A stretch of 64,000 bases of DNA, from the NCBI GenBank assembly GCA_016713085.1, contig JADJPV010000002.1, positions 496,001 through 560,000 of the forward strand. The letters run 5' to 3'. Positions 1-9,518 of this stretch are shown in pieces; position 1 is the first letter of the stretch; every line of letters begins with the position of its first letter. Source of the stretch: Chitinophagaceae bacterium (GTDB lineage Bacteria > Bacteroidota > Bacteroidia > Chitinophagales > Chitinophagaceae). The notes under the pieces were generated by a model. The model did no database searches. It saw only the letters and a list, made by a program, of their open reading frames with translations, and had not been told where the DNA came from. Made by a program: the position numbers and the translations under genes.

Positions 1-2344
1 ATTCTTTTTTGACTGTTATAGTTAACAGTATAATCAAACTTCCATCCTTTTACTTCATATCCAAGATTGACAAATGCCCTGTTCTTTGCAGTAAAAGGTT
101 TTTGCAGAAGTGTATTACCATAAGTTGTTTTCACATCGAATAAACGGTAAGCTATACGTACTTCAAGGTTGCGGATTGGTTGTGTATTCAATTCAGCCTG
201 GAAACTGTTTGAATAAGATTTACCGGTTAGGTTGTAGAATTTTATTTGTCCCGCAGTTTCAAGATCAGCAACTAACTGCTGCTGAAAATCATTCCTGAAA
301 AAATCCAGAGCTAAAGAAGCAGTTCTGCCAAACAGTTTAAACTGCTGATCAACGCTGATGCCTTTGTTCCATGCCACTTCCGGATTCAATCCATAGGCTT
401 TACCTGCAGTTGAAGGAATAATCTGCAACTGCCGTGAACTCACCAACACACCTGTGTTCTCAGCAAAAATATTTGCAGTGCGTTGACCACGTCCTGCACT
501 GATCCTGATCGTTGTTCCTTTTACGGGTTCATAACGCAGATGCAAACGTGGAGTTACAAACCAACCGTATAAGCTGTTATCGTCTGCACGTAAACCTGCA
601 ACAATACTCAGCTTGGTAAGATAGTCGTAGGTATATTCAAAAAATGCACCCGGCACTGCTTCAGTACGTTTGTAATTGGCAGTATTGAAATCTTCATTGT
701 ATTTATCAAACATAAAACTCAAACCTGTTCTGAATTTGTGAGCGGTAGTTCCAATAATAGATTGATAAATTAAATTGCTGTAAAAGTTTTGCTGCTGTGC
801 ATTATACTTTGTTAAGCCAAAATAGGAATCCTGTTTGTGATTAAATGCTGCTAACTGTAAACCGATACTTTTATATTTTTTTTCAGGAAATACATAACCT
901 GTTTTTGCAAATGCTTCATACCGGCTGGTATTAATGCCCAGGCCATAATGATTGGTGGTAAATTTATCTTTGCCCGGATCAAATGCAGTTTCACCTCCGG
1001 TTCTTTTATCAATCAAAGCCTTTACTCCAAACTGGATGATCCATGCTTTGCCATCTTCATATTTCCAGCGGTTAACACCACTCCATAATGCACCGGTTGG
1101 CATATCACGGAAACCATCTTCGTTGAAATCAACTTCTTTATTGTATAAAAAATCATTGTGCAGTAACAGGGTAGTGCTCCATTTCTTTCCAAGCTTTTGT
1201 GAAAGATTCAGGTTCAGATCTGTTTTACCCATATTGTTTTCATACAGGTTAAAGTAGAGCTTCTCTGCTTTTTCCGGTTTTTTAATTCAATATTAATCTG
1301 CCCGGCAATGCTTTCAAATCCATTGGCAACAGAACCGATTCCTTTGGTGAGCTGAATACTTTCAATCCATGGTCCGGCAATAAAATTTAAACCCAGTGGT
1401 GTTGCTATCCCTCTCGGGCCGGGTAAATTTTCAATAGTTAATTGTGTATAGTTACCGCTTAATCCAAGCAGTTGAATTTGTTTCGATCCTGTTACTGCAT
1501 CGTTATACGAAACATCAACAGAAGGATTTGTTTCAAAACTTTCACTGAGATTGCAACAGGCAGCTTTGAATAATTCTTTTTCGGTCATGATCTGTGTACG
1601 CACAGGGCTCAATGCTGCGATGTACATCGAACGCTGTTTAGCAGTAACAACCACTTCACCAAGTTGTTTTCCTTTCGCCAGTACTATTACCAGTTCTTTC
1701 ATATCAGTGATGGAAACAGTATCAGCTTTATAACCTGTATAACTGATGATTAACCTGCTGCTGCCATCGTGTTTAATTGAAAAAACTCCTGAACTGTCGG
1801 TTACTCCGCCAATTGCCGATTGAAGCCACTGCACCGTTGCTCCGGGTAAAGGACTTAAATCTCCTTTTGAATTTTCTTCGAGCACAACGCCTCTTATAAT
1901 ATGTACTTCAATTGCAGCGGGCTGATTTATGTGAGAACTGTCTGCATACTGTATTGCTGCTGAATCTTTTTTCTCCTGGTGAATTACCTCCTGCATTTCA
2001 CGGTAATGGCAACATGCGGGCAAAGCTTTGTAAGTATTATCATTTGCTTTTTTATTTTCTATATCATGACCAACAGATACAATTCTGTTTTTAATTTTTT
2101 CGGGAGATGTGAGTGCCGGGTTATATTCCAGTGTATAAAGTTTACTGTTAACATCCCATGTGCCGTTAATAACACCTTTTCCCTTTGCCGCATTTTCAAT
2201 GCGATCTTTGCACATTTCACAGGCACCTGATACTTTAAATATTATCGTAGTGTCTTTAGTGCTGTTTACTTGTTGAGCAATGAGTGGTTGCTGTAAAAAG
2301 AACAGAAACATCATTGCAAGCGCTGAATAAATAAATGATTTCAT
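1..2344 (-). CDS. TonB-dependent receptor with N-terminal heavy-metal-associated domain (partial, frameshifted)
   Basis: Outer-membrane receptor, probably for a metal or metal complex. From the ATG at 2344 it shows a signal peptide (about residues 1-24), an HMA-like domain with a CEMC pair at residues 42-45, a carboxypeptidase-regulatory-like beta-sandwich (about 145-230) and a TonB plug ending near GFESIAGQINIEL. The T-run at 1278-1283 is one base short; adding one T restores an open barrel frame that runs without a stop to the window edge, so the C-terminus is missing. It is the last gene of a minus-strand cluster with an HYC_CC_PP protein and a heavy-metal-binding repeat protein, which supports a copper or heavy-metal role. 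The ligand itself is inferred. Confidence 0.85.
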
Positions 2345-2422
2345 AAAAAATGGTTTGATTGATACAATTGAATATTCATCTGTCAACAGGAACTCCTGTT
2401 AACAAAAAAATCAATCTGTCAA

Positions 2423-2805
2423 TCAAATGCGGAATACACTGTATAAAACGGTAAGATCAGGGCAGGGAAGAATTGGTGGGGAACTGTTGCTGCAGAAAAG
2501 CCTGCTGCCGCTAAAGAGAACCGGAGCTTTAATGTAAACGGGAGCAAGAACCATTTCCGGTTGCAGTTGCTTAAACGAAAACTGTAATGCGCTGTTGGTA
2601 TAGGTGTCTTTTATTTTAAGACTGAATTCTTTGCTGTCGCAACAGCCTTTTTTTGGGGATCGTCACCTGCAGGGCAACTCATTTTTCCATCAGCAGAAAA
2701 ATCTACTTTATCAATTTTGCCGCAGCAATAATGCACATACACAGACATCCCCGAAGAGGATAATCCATACAGTAACACTAATATCGATACCAGCAGCTTT
2801 TTCAT
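2423..2805 (-). CDS. HYC_CC_PP family small exported protein (frameshifted)
   Basis: Small exported Bacteroidota protein of unknown biochemical role, commonly next to metal-linked TonB receptors. The sequence has a hydrophobic N-terminus (MKKLLVSILVLLYG), the HYC motif (HYCCGK), and, once one base is added to the seven-T run at 2648-2654, the CC motif (KKGCCDSK) and a C-terminal SSPP motif. All three name-giving motifs therefore sit in one restored 128-residue reading frame that ends at 2423. The ATG at 2805 was preferred over a GTG three codons upstream because the signal sequence begins there. It lies 78 bases upstream of the TonB receptor and is probably co-transcribed with it. Confidence 0.8.
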
Positions 2806-2891
2806 GTTCAGCACAAAAGTAAAACATTGAGCTGTTATCGGAAATGTAAAAAACCGGCAGATAGCTGATTCTGGTCAGCTTTAGGGGGAAC

Positions 2892-2929
2892 AAAAAATCC
2901 CGGGCCAGTTAAATGGCTCCGGGATTTTT
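2892..2929 (-). terminator. Rho-independent terminator after the heavy-metal-binding repeat protein
   Basis: An AAAAATCCCGG stem pairs with CCGGGATTTTT around a short AT-rich loop, with A/T tracts on both flanks, so it can work in either direction. It starts 16 bases past the stop codon of the minus-strand gene ending at 2945. Confidence 0.8.
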
Positions 2930-2944
2930 AATATACAGTTGAGT

Positions 2945-3340
2945 TTAGTCCTTTTTCTTTTCTTTTAAATCCATCACGCATTTGGAACAGCTGCCGGGCT
3001 TATCACTGGTAACATCAGCATGCATGGGGCATATATAAGTTTTTACTTCTTTTTTCTTCAGGTCCATTCCACATTTAGAACATTTGCCGGGTTGATCACT
3101 TACAACATCAGCATGCATGGGGCAGGAATAGGCTTTCATTTCTTTCTTCTTTAAATCCATTCCGCATTTGGAACATTTGTCCGGCTTGTCACTTGTAACA
3201 TCAGCATGCATGGGACAGCTGTATTTTGACTGTTCCATCTTCATTTTCATTTTTTCTTTATGCTTTGAAGTGTCCTGCGCAAAGGCAGTAAAAGAAAAAA
3301 CGGTAAAAACTGTCATGAGGAGCAATGCTGACTTTTTCAT
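2945..3340 (-). CDS. Secreted protein with three heavy-metal-binding (HMBD) repeats
   Basis: Small exported metal-binding protein, probably a periplasmic buffer or donor of copper or another soft metal. Residues 1-22 are a clear signal peptide ending FAFAQ-like (TAFAQ). After a Lys/Met-rich linker come three 31-residue repeats starting at residues 40, 71 and 102, each with YxCPMHADV, then CSKC and MDL. The first two repeats end SKCGMDL; the third has SKCVMDL, a change at the conserved Gly. HMBD domains usually occur once at the N-terminus of CopA-type ATPases or CusB-type adaptors, so a stand-alone triple array is notable. It is first in the metal cluster with the HYC_CC_PP gene and the HMA-TonB receptor. 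Confidence 0.85.
   Translation of the reverse strand: MKKSALLLMTVFTVFSFTAFAQDTSKHKEKMKMKMEQSKYSCPMHADVTSDKPDKCSKCGMDLKKKEMKAYSCPMHADVVSDQPGKCSKCGMDLKKKEVKTYICPMHADVTSDKPGSCSKCVMDLKEKKKD
2948..3223 (-). repeat. Three direct 93-bp coding repeats (HMBD units)
   Basis: The three HMBD units are also near-identical as DNA, with a 93-base period and shared stretches such as the CATCAGCATGCATGGG block in each unit. This suggests recent in-frame duplication. The last unit is 30 codons. Confidence 0.85.
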
Positions 3341-3469
3341 TGTATACTTTTTTAGTTAATGATGTGCAGAGGAGAATTGTAAGTTTACTGCAGTTAAAAG
3401 TAATTCTAAATATTGATTTTGAATCTTTGTATGGGTCTGATAGTAATCATCCTTTTTTGCTTCTGCTTA

Positions 3470-4048
3470 TTATAAGAGGTTATGCAGCTTAATATATTGC
3501 AGCAGCATGATTGTTTTGCCATCCTTAATTTCACCTGTGCTGATCATTTCCATTGCTTTCGCAACAGGCAGTTCCAGCACTTCAATATTTTCCTGTTCAT
3601 GTTCAATACCGCCACCTTCATGAACCTTCATTGAATGATGATATTCAGCAACAAAGAAATAAAGGATTTCTGTTACAGATCCCGGCGACATATAGGCTTC
3701 AAATACTTTACGTACATCAGTGATTTTGTAACCGGTTTCTTCTTCGGTTTCCCTGCGGATGCAATCTTCCGGGTTATCTTTGTCTAACAAACCAGCACAT
3801 GCTTCAATCAGCATTCCCGATTCATTCCCATTAATGAAAGTAGGTAACCTGAACTGCCGTGTGAGAATAACAGTTTGCTGTTCTTTATTATATAGCAAAA
3901 TGGTTGCTCCATTTCCACGATCGTATGCTTCCCTGTTCTGTACCTGGGTGCTGCCATCTTTTTTTGTATACTCATAAGTGATTTTTTTCAGCACATACCA
4001 GTTGTCGGAAAGGATTTCGGTTTTAAGAATGTTTATACGATCAGTCAT
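3470..4048 (-). CDS. nudK: NudK-like Nudix hydrolase (GDP-mannose pyrophosphatase)
   Basis: Cytosolic Nudix enzyme expected to hydrolyse GDP-mannose to GMP and mannose-1-phosphate. The 192-residue length fits NudK. The Nudix box lies at residues 86-108 (GLLDKDNPEDCIRRE followed by TEEETGY), with the metal-binding RExxEE core intact. NudK signature stretches are also visible: YDRGNGATILLYN, RQFRLPTFINGNESG, YMSPGSVTE and a C-terminal GEIKDGKT. A small gene 41 bases upstream on the same strand may be co-transcribed. Substrate assignment rests on similarity to E. coli NudK from memory. Confidence 0.9.
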   Translation of the reverse strand: MTDRINILKTEILSDNWYVLKKITYEYTKKDGSTQVQNREAYDRGNGATILLYNKEQQTVILTRQFRLPTFINGNESGMLIEACAGLLDKDNPEDCIRRETEEETGYKITDVRKVFEAYMSPGSVTEILYFFVAEYHHSMKVHEGGGIEHEQENIEVLELPVAKAMEMISTGEIKDGKTIMLLQYIKLHNLL

Positions 4049-4089
4049 GGAATGTATTTTTTTGATGTTAAGGTTTGAAGATTGGTTGA

Positions 4090-4275
4090 TTAGTTTTTTA
4101 TCAGCTTTACTGCATCAATAAATTCATAAAGTGTATCGGTTATTTTGTCAATTAAACCCGGATCCAGATGTTCATAAATATCCACTCTTTTACCGGCATT
4201 TGCTTCAGCAAGTGCATTCAGTAATTCAGGCACTGTAATTTCTTTAAGTCGGGCGATGATATAAGCTTGTTCCAT
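4090..4275 (-). CDS. Small hypothetical protein (61 aa)
   Basis: Not recognised. A 61-residue, soluble-looking, helix-rich protein beginning MEQAYIIARLKEITVPELL and containing several acidic and hydrophobic heptads. It lies 41 bases upstream of nudK on the same strand with no hairpin between them. Codon use resembles its neighbours, so it is probably real, but no function can be given. Confidence 0.55.
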   Translation of the reverse strand: MEQAYIIARLKEITVPELLNALAEANAGKRVDIYEHLDPGLIDKITDTLYEFIDAVKLIKN

Positions 4276-4374
4276 TTAATAAATGTAATGAAACAAATGC
4301 TATTGTTCTCACTGTAGAAAAGTTAACCAAATACCCCTGCTTCAAATTGTATTCACTGAAGAGGCGGAATCTTT

Positions 4375-5472
4375 TTATTTCACATCTAACAAAGCCTTCA
4401 TTTCAACAGCATCAATAGCTTTTGAAAATTCGAAGTAACGCAGGATGTCCATATAGTGTTCACCTGCGAGGTATTGTTTTGGATTGAAGTTGTTAATTAA
4501 GAGATCGTCGTTTATTTTAATAGTAAGAAGCTGCAGGGCGGTGCGGGGTATTTTTTTATCAAAGTAATTGGGGTTGAAACGCATGTAAGGCCTGTTGTTG
4601 GGGCTCACTGTAATTAAGGAAGCCGGGTTTTCTCCGTTGTAGGCAGGTAGTTTTAAATTAGCTTCCGAAAAGCTTTCTTTTTCCTGCTTCAGCATATCCA
4701 GGAAATATGAATTTCCATCTTCAACTGATTTTAATGTCCAGTAACGGATCTGCAGATCAAAATATTCACCGGCAGTTACGGGTATCCAGTAAGGCCGGTC
4801 TTTTCGGGCAACCACTATCACGCCATTCGTATAAAGAACTACTCCTTCAGCGAGTGTTTGAAATGGTTCCGGCGCCTGAAATACTTCATTCATTTTGCCA
4901 AAAGCTTCATCAATGGGTTTGGGAGCTCCTAAAGTTTCATAGGAATGATATCCACTACTGCTCATAGTTCTGTCCATACAATTGAGCCATACATCACAAT
5001 GTTGCACTTCTATACAATCTTTGGTGAGCTTTCCCGTAGCTATTTCCTGGTGCAGGATGCAAAAGCGGATAACGATTTCAGACTGTGGAATTCTCCCGGC
5101 GATGTTAGCCGGGTTATATTTGTAGCGATACATATTGGCAAAAATACCGGCGGTTACCGTAGGCTCATAACCAACGGGATTGGTAGTTACAGGATTTTTT
5201 TTCAGGGTTTCCACCACCTGGTTTATTTTCTTTTTGAATGTTGCTAATTCAGTAGCAGACAGTACATAATTGGCATCGCTTCTGTAACCTCCTCTTGCTT
5301 CGTTCAGATAGGTGTAATTCCATTTGCCCGGTGCATCAGGCGCCGGTTTAAATTTCTTTTGGGCAGATGCAGAAGTGCAATAAAACAGGAGGAGGAATAA
5401 AAACAGCCAATAAGTTTTATTGTATGCCAGTATTTTTTTATCAGGTGCCGGCAGTTTAAGAAACCGTTTCAT
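4375..5472 (-). CDS. Exported hypothetical protein (365 aa)
   Basis: Family not recognised. Residues about 20-38 are a hydrophobic segment (WLFLFLLLFYC) followed by SASAQ, a likely signal peptidase site, so the mature protein starts around residue 39 and is periplasmic or secreted. The remainder is mixed charged/aromatic without obvious repeats or catalytic motifs. It is the third gene of a minus-strand operon: OmpA-like protein, FN3-like protein, then this gene, which starts 6 bases after the restored stop of the FN3-like gene. Envelope function is inferred from that context only. Confidence 0.65.
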   Translation of the reverse strand: MKRFLKLPAPDKKILAYNKTYWLFLFLLLFYCTSASAQKKFKPAPDAPGKWNYTYLNEARGGYRSDANYVLSATELATFKKKINQVVETLKKNPVTTNPVGYEPTVTAGIFANMYRYKYNPANIAGRIPQSEIVIRFCILHQEIATGKLTKDCIEVQHCDVWLNCMDRTMSSSGYHSYETLGAPKPIDEAFGKMNEVFQAPEPFQTLAEGVVLYTNGVIVVARKDRPYWIPVTAGEYFDLQIRYWTLKSVEDGNSYFLDMLKQEKESFSEANLKLPAYNGENPASLITVSPNNRPYMRFNPNYFDKKIPRTALQLLTIKINDDLLINNFNPKQYLAGEHYMDILRYFEFSKAIDAVEMKALLDVK

Positions 5473-5478
5473 CTTGTT

Positions 5479-5885
5479 TTATTTTGCAGGTAAAGTGGTG
5501 AAGCTTTTTTCTCCACTGTAAATGACGGTGCCGTCTGTTTTTTGATATAGACCCTGACAAAATATTTTGTCTTTTGTGTCAATCCCTTAAGGGAAGCTTT
5601 GTAAATTTTTTTTGCACCTGAAGTGGATTGCTGCATACCCGTGGCTTTGTATTTTGAATTGATATTCGGGCTGCCATTTTCATTAGCACAAACACCGTGT
5701 GAGGCTATGTCAGTTCCACTGATGACATACTCACAGCTGGCACTGTTGGCAGTGATGTATTGAATCTGCATCAATGCAAGATCTGTTTGAGTGTTTAAAC
5801 TGCTGCTTTCTGTTTTATTGAAAGTTAGTGCTGCGGTTAAAAGAAATATACCGGAAACAGCAATCAGGAGTTGCAGTGGTTTCAT
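5479..5885 (-). CDS. Secreted fibronectin type III-like small protein (frameshifted)
   Basis: Exported single-domain protein. After a signal peptide (about residues 1-22) it carries an FN3-like beta-sandwich pattern with HGVCANENGSP and, near the end, LKGLTQKTKYFVRVYI. As given, the frame ends in an unlikely tail. Adding one base to the T-run at 5538-5543 yields the canonical FN3 ending GTVIYSGEKSFTTLPAK and a stop at 5479-5481. With that repair it no longer overlaps the next gene. It sits 11 bases downstream of the OmpA-like gene, implying an operon. Binding partner unknown. Confidence 0.7.
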
Positions 5886-5896
5886 GATCTTTTTGT

Positions 5897-7135
5897 TTAC
5901 TGTTTTATAAATTCCACCCTTCGGTTGAGTGCCTTGTTGGATGGGGTATCATTTGGTGCCACGGGTTGTACTTCACCTTTACCGTCTGTTTCAATGCGGG
6001 CTGCATCAATACCAAAAATCTTCACCAGTTCATTTTTCACAGAAGCGGCCCTGCGTTTTGAAAGATCAAGGTTGGCTGCGTCTGCTCCGTCGGCATCAGT
6101 ATGCCCAATGATTTTAATTTTAACATCCGGATTTTCAGTAAGCACATCCGCAATATTTTTGAGTGTGCCATATGATTCAGGTTTTACCACATCCTTATTC
6201 ACATCAAAATAAATTCCGTAGCTCACAAGTTTTCCTTCAGTAATGAGTTTGCTGCGCATATCAGGTGATGCATCGGTAATTCTGAAGTTGGAAATATATG
6301 ATCCACAAGAAGCTCCTCTTGATAGCCGGAAGCAAAGGCGGTTAAACTTGGTTCCATCATAAATATTCGTTGGCATGTCAAGCACTTTTGCTGCTTTGTG
6401 ATAAATCCGGACTCTCCGGTTCTGTACCCAGATAATGACATGATTCACTTTTTCCTGTTCAACTGGATTTAATACAGACGACCCTCTGAGTTGTTCAACT
6501 GCCCCTGCTTTGTATCCCATCGTGTTCCAGTTTGCTTTTTCGATGGATATAAACAGACCGCCGTTCCCGGGATGAGGACTGTTATCCATTTCCTTAGGTG
6601 TACTTTCTCCATACAGTATGAGACCTGCGGCAATACGGCCTCCGGTTTTTTTAGGAACAATATCAAATTCAATGATAAAGTTTTTGGGGAACTCAATGCT
6701 TTTTAAATAGAAATAATTTCCATCTGTACTGTTCAGGTTAAACCATTTTCCCGGGGCAATATTCAATGTGTTTATTTCACCGGCAGCATTTGCAGTCCAT
6801 AGGGCAGGAAAATCACCCACTGCATCCTGGCTGAAATCATCGAAATAGATTACTTTTTCTCCGGGTACAAAATCAAATTTTGAATATGCCTGCAGCGAAG
6901 CCTGCTCACCCTGTGAAGGATTGACTATTGTGTCTTTTTTTACAGTTGCCTTAGGATCTTTCTTATTGTCGAAAACACTGTCAACCACCTGGTCGGCTTT
7001 TTTATTAATGATCTGGTTGGTTTTATTAATGGCTTTTCTTTCAAGCACTTTTTTAGGGTTGAGTATCTGGGCTGATGTTTGGGTGCTGCTTATTGCAATG
7101 AATAAAAGAGAAACGGCTATAAATCTAATTTTCAT
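5897..7135 (-). CDS. OmpA-family protein
   Basis: Envelope protein with a C-terminal peptidoglycan-binding OmpA domain. Residues 1-22 form a signal peptide. Residues about 80-285 form a concanavalin-like beta-rich region of unknown role. The last about 110 residues are a complete OmpA domain: YGIYFDVNKDVVKPES, IKIIGHTDADGADAANLDLS, RRAASVKNELV, and a terminal NKALNRRVEF. The Asp and Arg expected to bind diaminopimelate are present. It heads an operon with two exported proteins. It probably links an outer-membrane or surface module to peptidoglycan. Confidence 0.85.
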   Translation of the reverse strand: MKIRFIAVSLLFIAISSTQTSAQILNPKKVLERKAINKTNQIINKKADQVVDSVFDNKKDPKATVKKDTIVNPSQGEQASLQAYSKFDFVPGEKVIYFDDFSQDAVGDFPALWTANAAGEINTLNIAPGKWFNLNSTDGNYFYLKSIEFPKNFIIEFDIVPKKTGGRIAAGLILYGESTPKEMDNSPHPGNGGLFISIEKANWNTMGYKAGAVEQLRGSSVLNPVEQEKVNHVIIWVQNRRVRIYHKAAKVLDMPTNIYDGTKFNRLCFRLSRGASCGSYISNFRITDASPDMRSKLITEGKLVSYGIYFDVNKDVVKPESYGTLKNIADVLTENPDVKIKIIGHTDADGADAANLDLSKRRAASVKNELVKIFGIDAARIETDGKGEVQPVAPNDTPSNKALNRRVEFIKQ

Positions 7136-7330
7136 ACACTAAGAATTAAGTGAAGGAGTAATTGAAATATCTTTTAACGCTGTGTAATTATTTATGGAAA
7201 GGGTGGTAAGTTTTATTCCATTTAAATATAAACTATGGTATCAGCAATAAACAATGATGCTGAATCGAACTGCTGATGATTTGTATCAGGATTAACCATC
7301 GCTTTATCTACTTTTGTTAAAACCTTTTCC

Positions 7331-8455
7331 ATGCTGCCAAGATTAATTATCATGATACTCCTGGTACAGGGTATTGCTTTTCATCTCACTGCTAAAAACA
7401 ATTCTGTTCGGCAAAAACCTTTACGGATTGGAGTAATTGGGTTGGTACATACCCATGTACACTGGATACTTGGCCGGGAAAACAGGGGAGATGTAGAAAT
7501 TGTGGGGATTGCTGAACCCAACCGGAAATTAGCTGAAGCGTATTCAAAACAGCATGGGTACAGCATGGGGTTGGTGTTCAGTTCAATGGAAGAGATGATT
7601 GAAAAAACAAAGCCAGATGCTGTACTTGCTTTTAATACCATTTATGATCATTTAAAAGTGGTGGAGTATTGTGCTCCACGTGGTATTCATGTAATGGTGG
7701 AAAAGCCACTGGCTGTAAACATGAATCATGCAGAAAAAATGCTTTCACTTGCTACGAAGTACAAGATTCATTTACTCACCAATTATGAAACAAGCTGGTA
7801 TGGAAGTAATGCCCGGGCATATGAGATCGTGCATGAAAAACAGCAGATCGGCGATATTGTGAAGATTGTTTTTCATACCGGTCATCCCGGGCCAATTGAA
7901 ATTGGCTGCAATCCTGAATTTCTTGAATGGCTGACTGACCCTGTTTTAAATGGAGGAGGAGCATTAACTGATTTTGGATGTTATGGAGCCAACATCAGCA
8001 CCTAGATGATGAAAGGCGAAACCCCTGAAACAGTAACAGCCATTACACAGCAGATGAAACCTGGTCTTTATCCAAAAGTGGAAGATGAAGCAACTATCCT
8101 ATTAACGTATAAAAAAGCACAGGTTATTATACAGGCATCATGGAACTGGCCCTACAGCCGTAAAGACATGGAAGTATATGGAAAAACCGGTTTTGTGTTT
8201 TGTAAAGATGGTACGAACATGCTTTGGAAAGAAAATGAAAAGAAAGAAACGCAAACTTTAGTAGCAGGTAAATTACCAGAAGACAGGAATGATCCTTTTG
8301 TATATTTTGCCAATGTGATTAATGGAAAAATAAAGGTTGACAATTATGATCTTTCATCGCCAATGAACAATGAAATTGTGATGAAGATACTGGAGGCTGC
8401 AAAGCTTTCTGCAAAAACAGGTAAAACAGTTGTGTGGAACCGGTATTTTAGATAA
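7331..8455 (+). CDS. Gfo/Idh/MocA-family oxidoreductase, interrupted by an in-frame TAG
   Basis: NAD(P)-dependent sugar or inositol dehydrogenase-like protein with an export-type N-terminus (MLPRLIIMILLVQGIAFHLTA). The Rossmann region carries RIGVIGLVHTHVHW; EKPLAVNMNHA marks the EKP catalytic motif, and GGGALTDFGCYG is the typical C-terminal domain start. The codon at 8003-8005 is TAG where relatives have Trp (family pattern ST-W-MMKGE). Upstream and downstream parts are in the same frame, so a single TGG to TAG change explains the break. A TACTTTTG box at 7309-7316 resembles a Bacteroidota -7 element. It is followed by a GH43 gene 9 bases later, suggesting a sugar-degradation pair. Confidence 0.8.
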
Positions 8456-8464
8456 TAATGAACC

Positions 8465-9445
8465 ATGAAAAAAATAATTAGCGTTATTCTGTTGCTTACT
8501 GCTGTAAAAATTTTACCTGCACAACAAATGAAACCTGCAACATCAGGTAACCCAATTGTAAAAGGCTGGTATGCCGATCCTGAAGCGGCAGTGTTTGGGA
8601 AACAATACTGGATCTATCCAACGTATTCTGCTGCGTATGAAGAACAGGTTTTCTTTGATGCATTTTCTTCAACTGATCTTGTTCATTGGAAAAAACACAG
8701 CCGCATTGTTGATACGTCTTCCATCAAATGGGCAAAGCGTGCAGTATGGGCACCGGCAATCATCAAAAAGGATAGAAAGTATTTTTTGTTTTTTGCTGCC
8801 AATGATATTCAAAACAACAATGAGTATGGTGGAATTGGTGTAGCAGTTTCAGATAAACCTGAAGGCCCATTCCGTGATTACCTGGGCAAACCATTGATTG
8901 ATAAATTTCACAATGGAGCACAGCCAATTGATCAGTTTGTATTTAAAGATAAAGACGGGAAATATTATATCATCTATGGGGGATGGAAGCATTGCAATAT
9001 TGCAAGACTGAAAGATGATTTCACCGGTTTTATTCCGTTTGAAGATGGAACAGTGTTTAAAGAAATTACTCCTGATAATTATGTGGAAGGCCCCATCATG
9101 TTTATCCGTAAAAATAAGTATTATTTTATGTGGAGTGAAGGAGGCTGGGGTGGGCCCAATTATTCAGTTGCCTATGCAATTGCTGATTCACCTTTCGGGC
9201 CTTTTCAGCGCATTGATAAAATTCTGCAGCAGGATTCTGCAGTTGCAACAGGAGCCGGGCATCATTCCGTAATACATAATCCGAAAGATAACAGCTGGTA
9301 TATTGTTTATCACAGAAGACCATTGGGAGAAACACACCACAATCACAGGGCAACCTGTATTGACAGAATGTATTTTGATGAAAAAGGATTCATCAAACCG
9401 GTTAAGATCAGTTTTGAAGGAGTGGGCAGAAATACATTAAAATAG
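8465..9445 (+). CDS. Glycoside hydrolase family 43-like enzyme
   Basis: Exported five-bladed beta-propeller glycosidase, probably acting on arabinose- or xylose-containing side chains. After a signal peptide (residues 1-20) the three GH43 carboxylates can be placed: general base Asp38 in WYADPEA, pKa modulator Asp156 in PIDQFVF, and general acid Glu208 in NYVEGPIMF. Length (326 residues) matches a single-domain GH43. It lies 9 bases behind the interrupted Gfo/Idh gene and is followed by a strong hairpin terminator. Exact substrate cannot be read from the sequence. Confidence 0.9.
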   Translation: MKKIISVILLLTAVKILPAQQMKPATSGNPIVKGWYADPEAAVFGKQYWIYPTYSAAYEEQVFFDAFSSTDLVHWKKHSRIVDTSSIKWAKRAVWAPAIIKKDRKYFLFFAANDIQNNNEYGGIGVAVSDKPEGPFRDYLGKPLIDKFHNGAQPIDQFVFKDKDGKYYIIYGGWKHCNIARLKDDFTGFIPFEDGTVFKEITPDNYVEGPIMFIRKNKYYFMWSEGGWGGPNYSVAYAIADSPFGPFQRIDKILQQDSAVATGAGHHSVIHNPKDNSWYIVYHRRPLGETHHNHRATCIDRMYFDEKGFIKPVKISFEGVGRNTLK

Positions 9446-9473
9446 AAAATGGTTTCCGGGAGGAAACCATTTT
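9446..9473. terminator. Bidirectional terminator between GH43 and class II aldolase genes
   Basis: Perfect 12-bp stem AAAATGGTTTCC / GGAAACCATTTT with a GGGA loop, between two convergent genes. A/T ends give U-tracts on both strands. Confidence 0.85.
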
Positions 9474-9518
9474 TATCATATTCAATTTAAACCCGGGAAC
9501 AATCTGACAAGTGTTCCA

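Noticed and set aside
1551..2230. Plus-strand frames opposite the TonB receptor
   Set aside because: They lie antisense to a gene with strong family motifs and have no motifs of their own.
2948..3223. 93-bp tandem units as a possible CRISPR or minisatellite
   Set aside because: They code in frame for three HMBD units and have no spacers.
7284..7316. Full promoter before the first Gfo/Idh gene
   Set aside because: A TTTG box exists at 7280-7283 but the spacing to TACTTTTG is 25 bases, too long for the usual 19-21.
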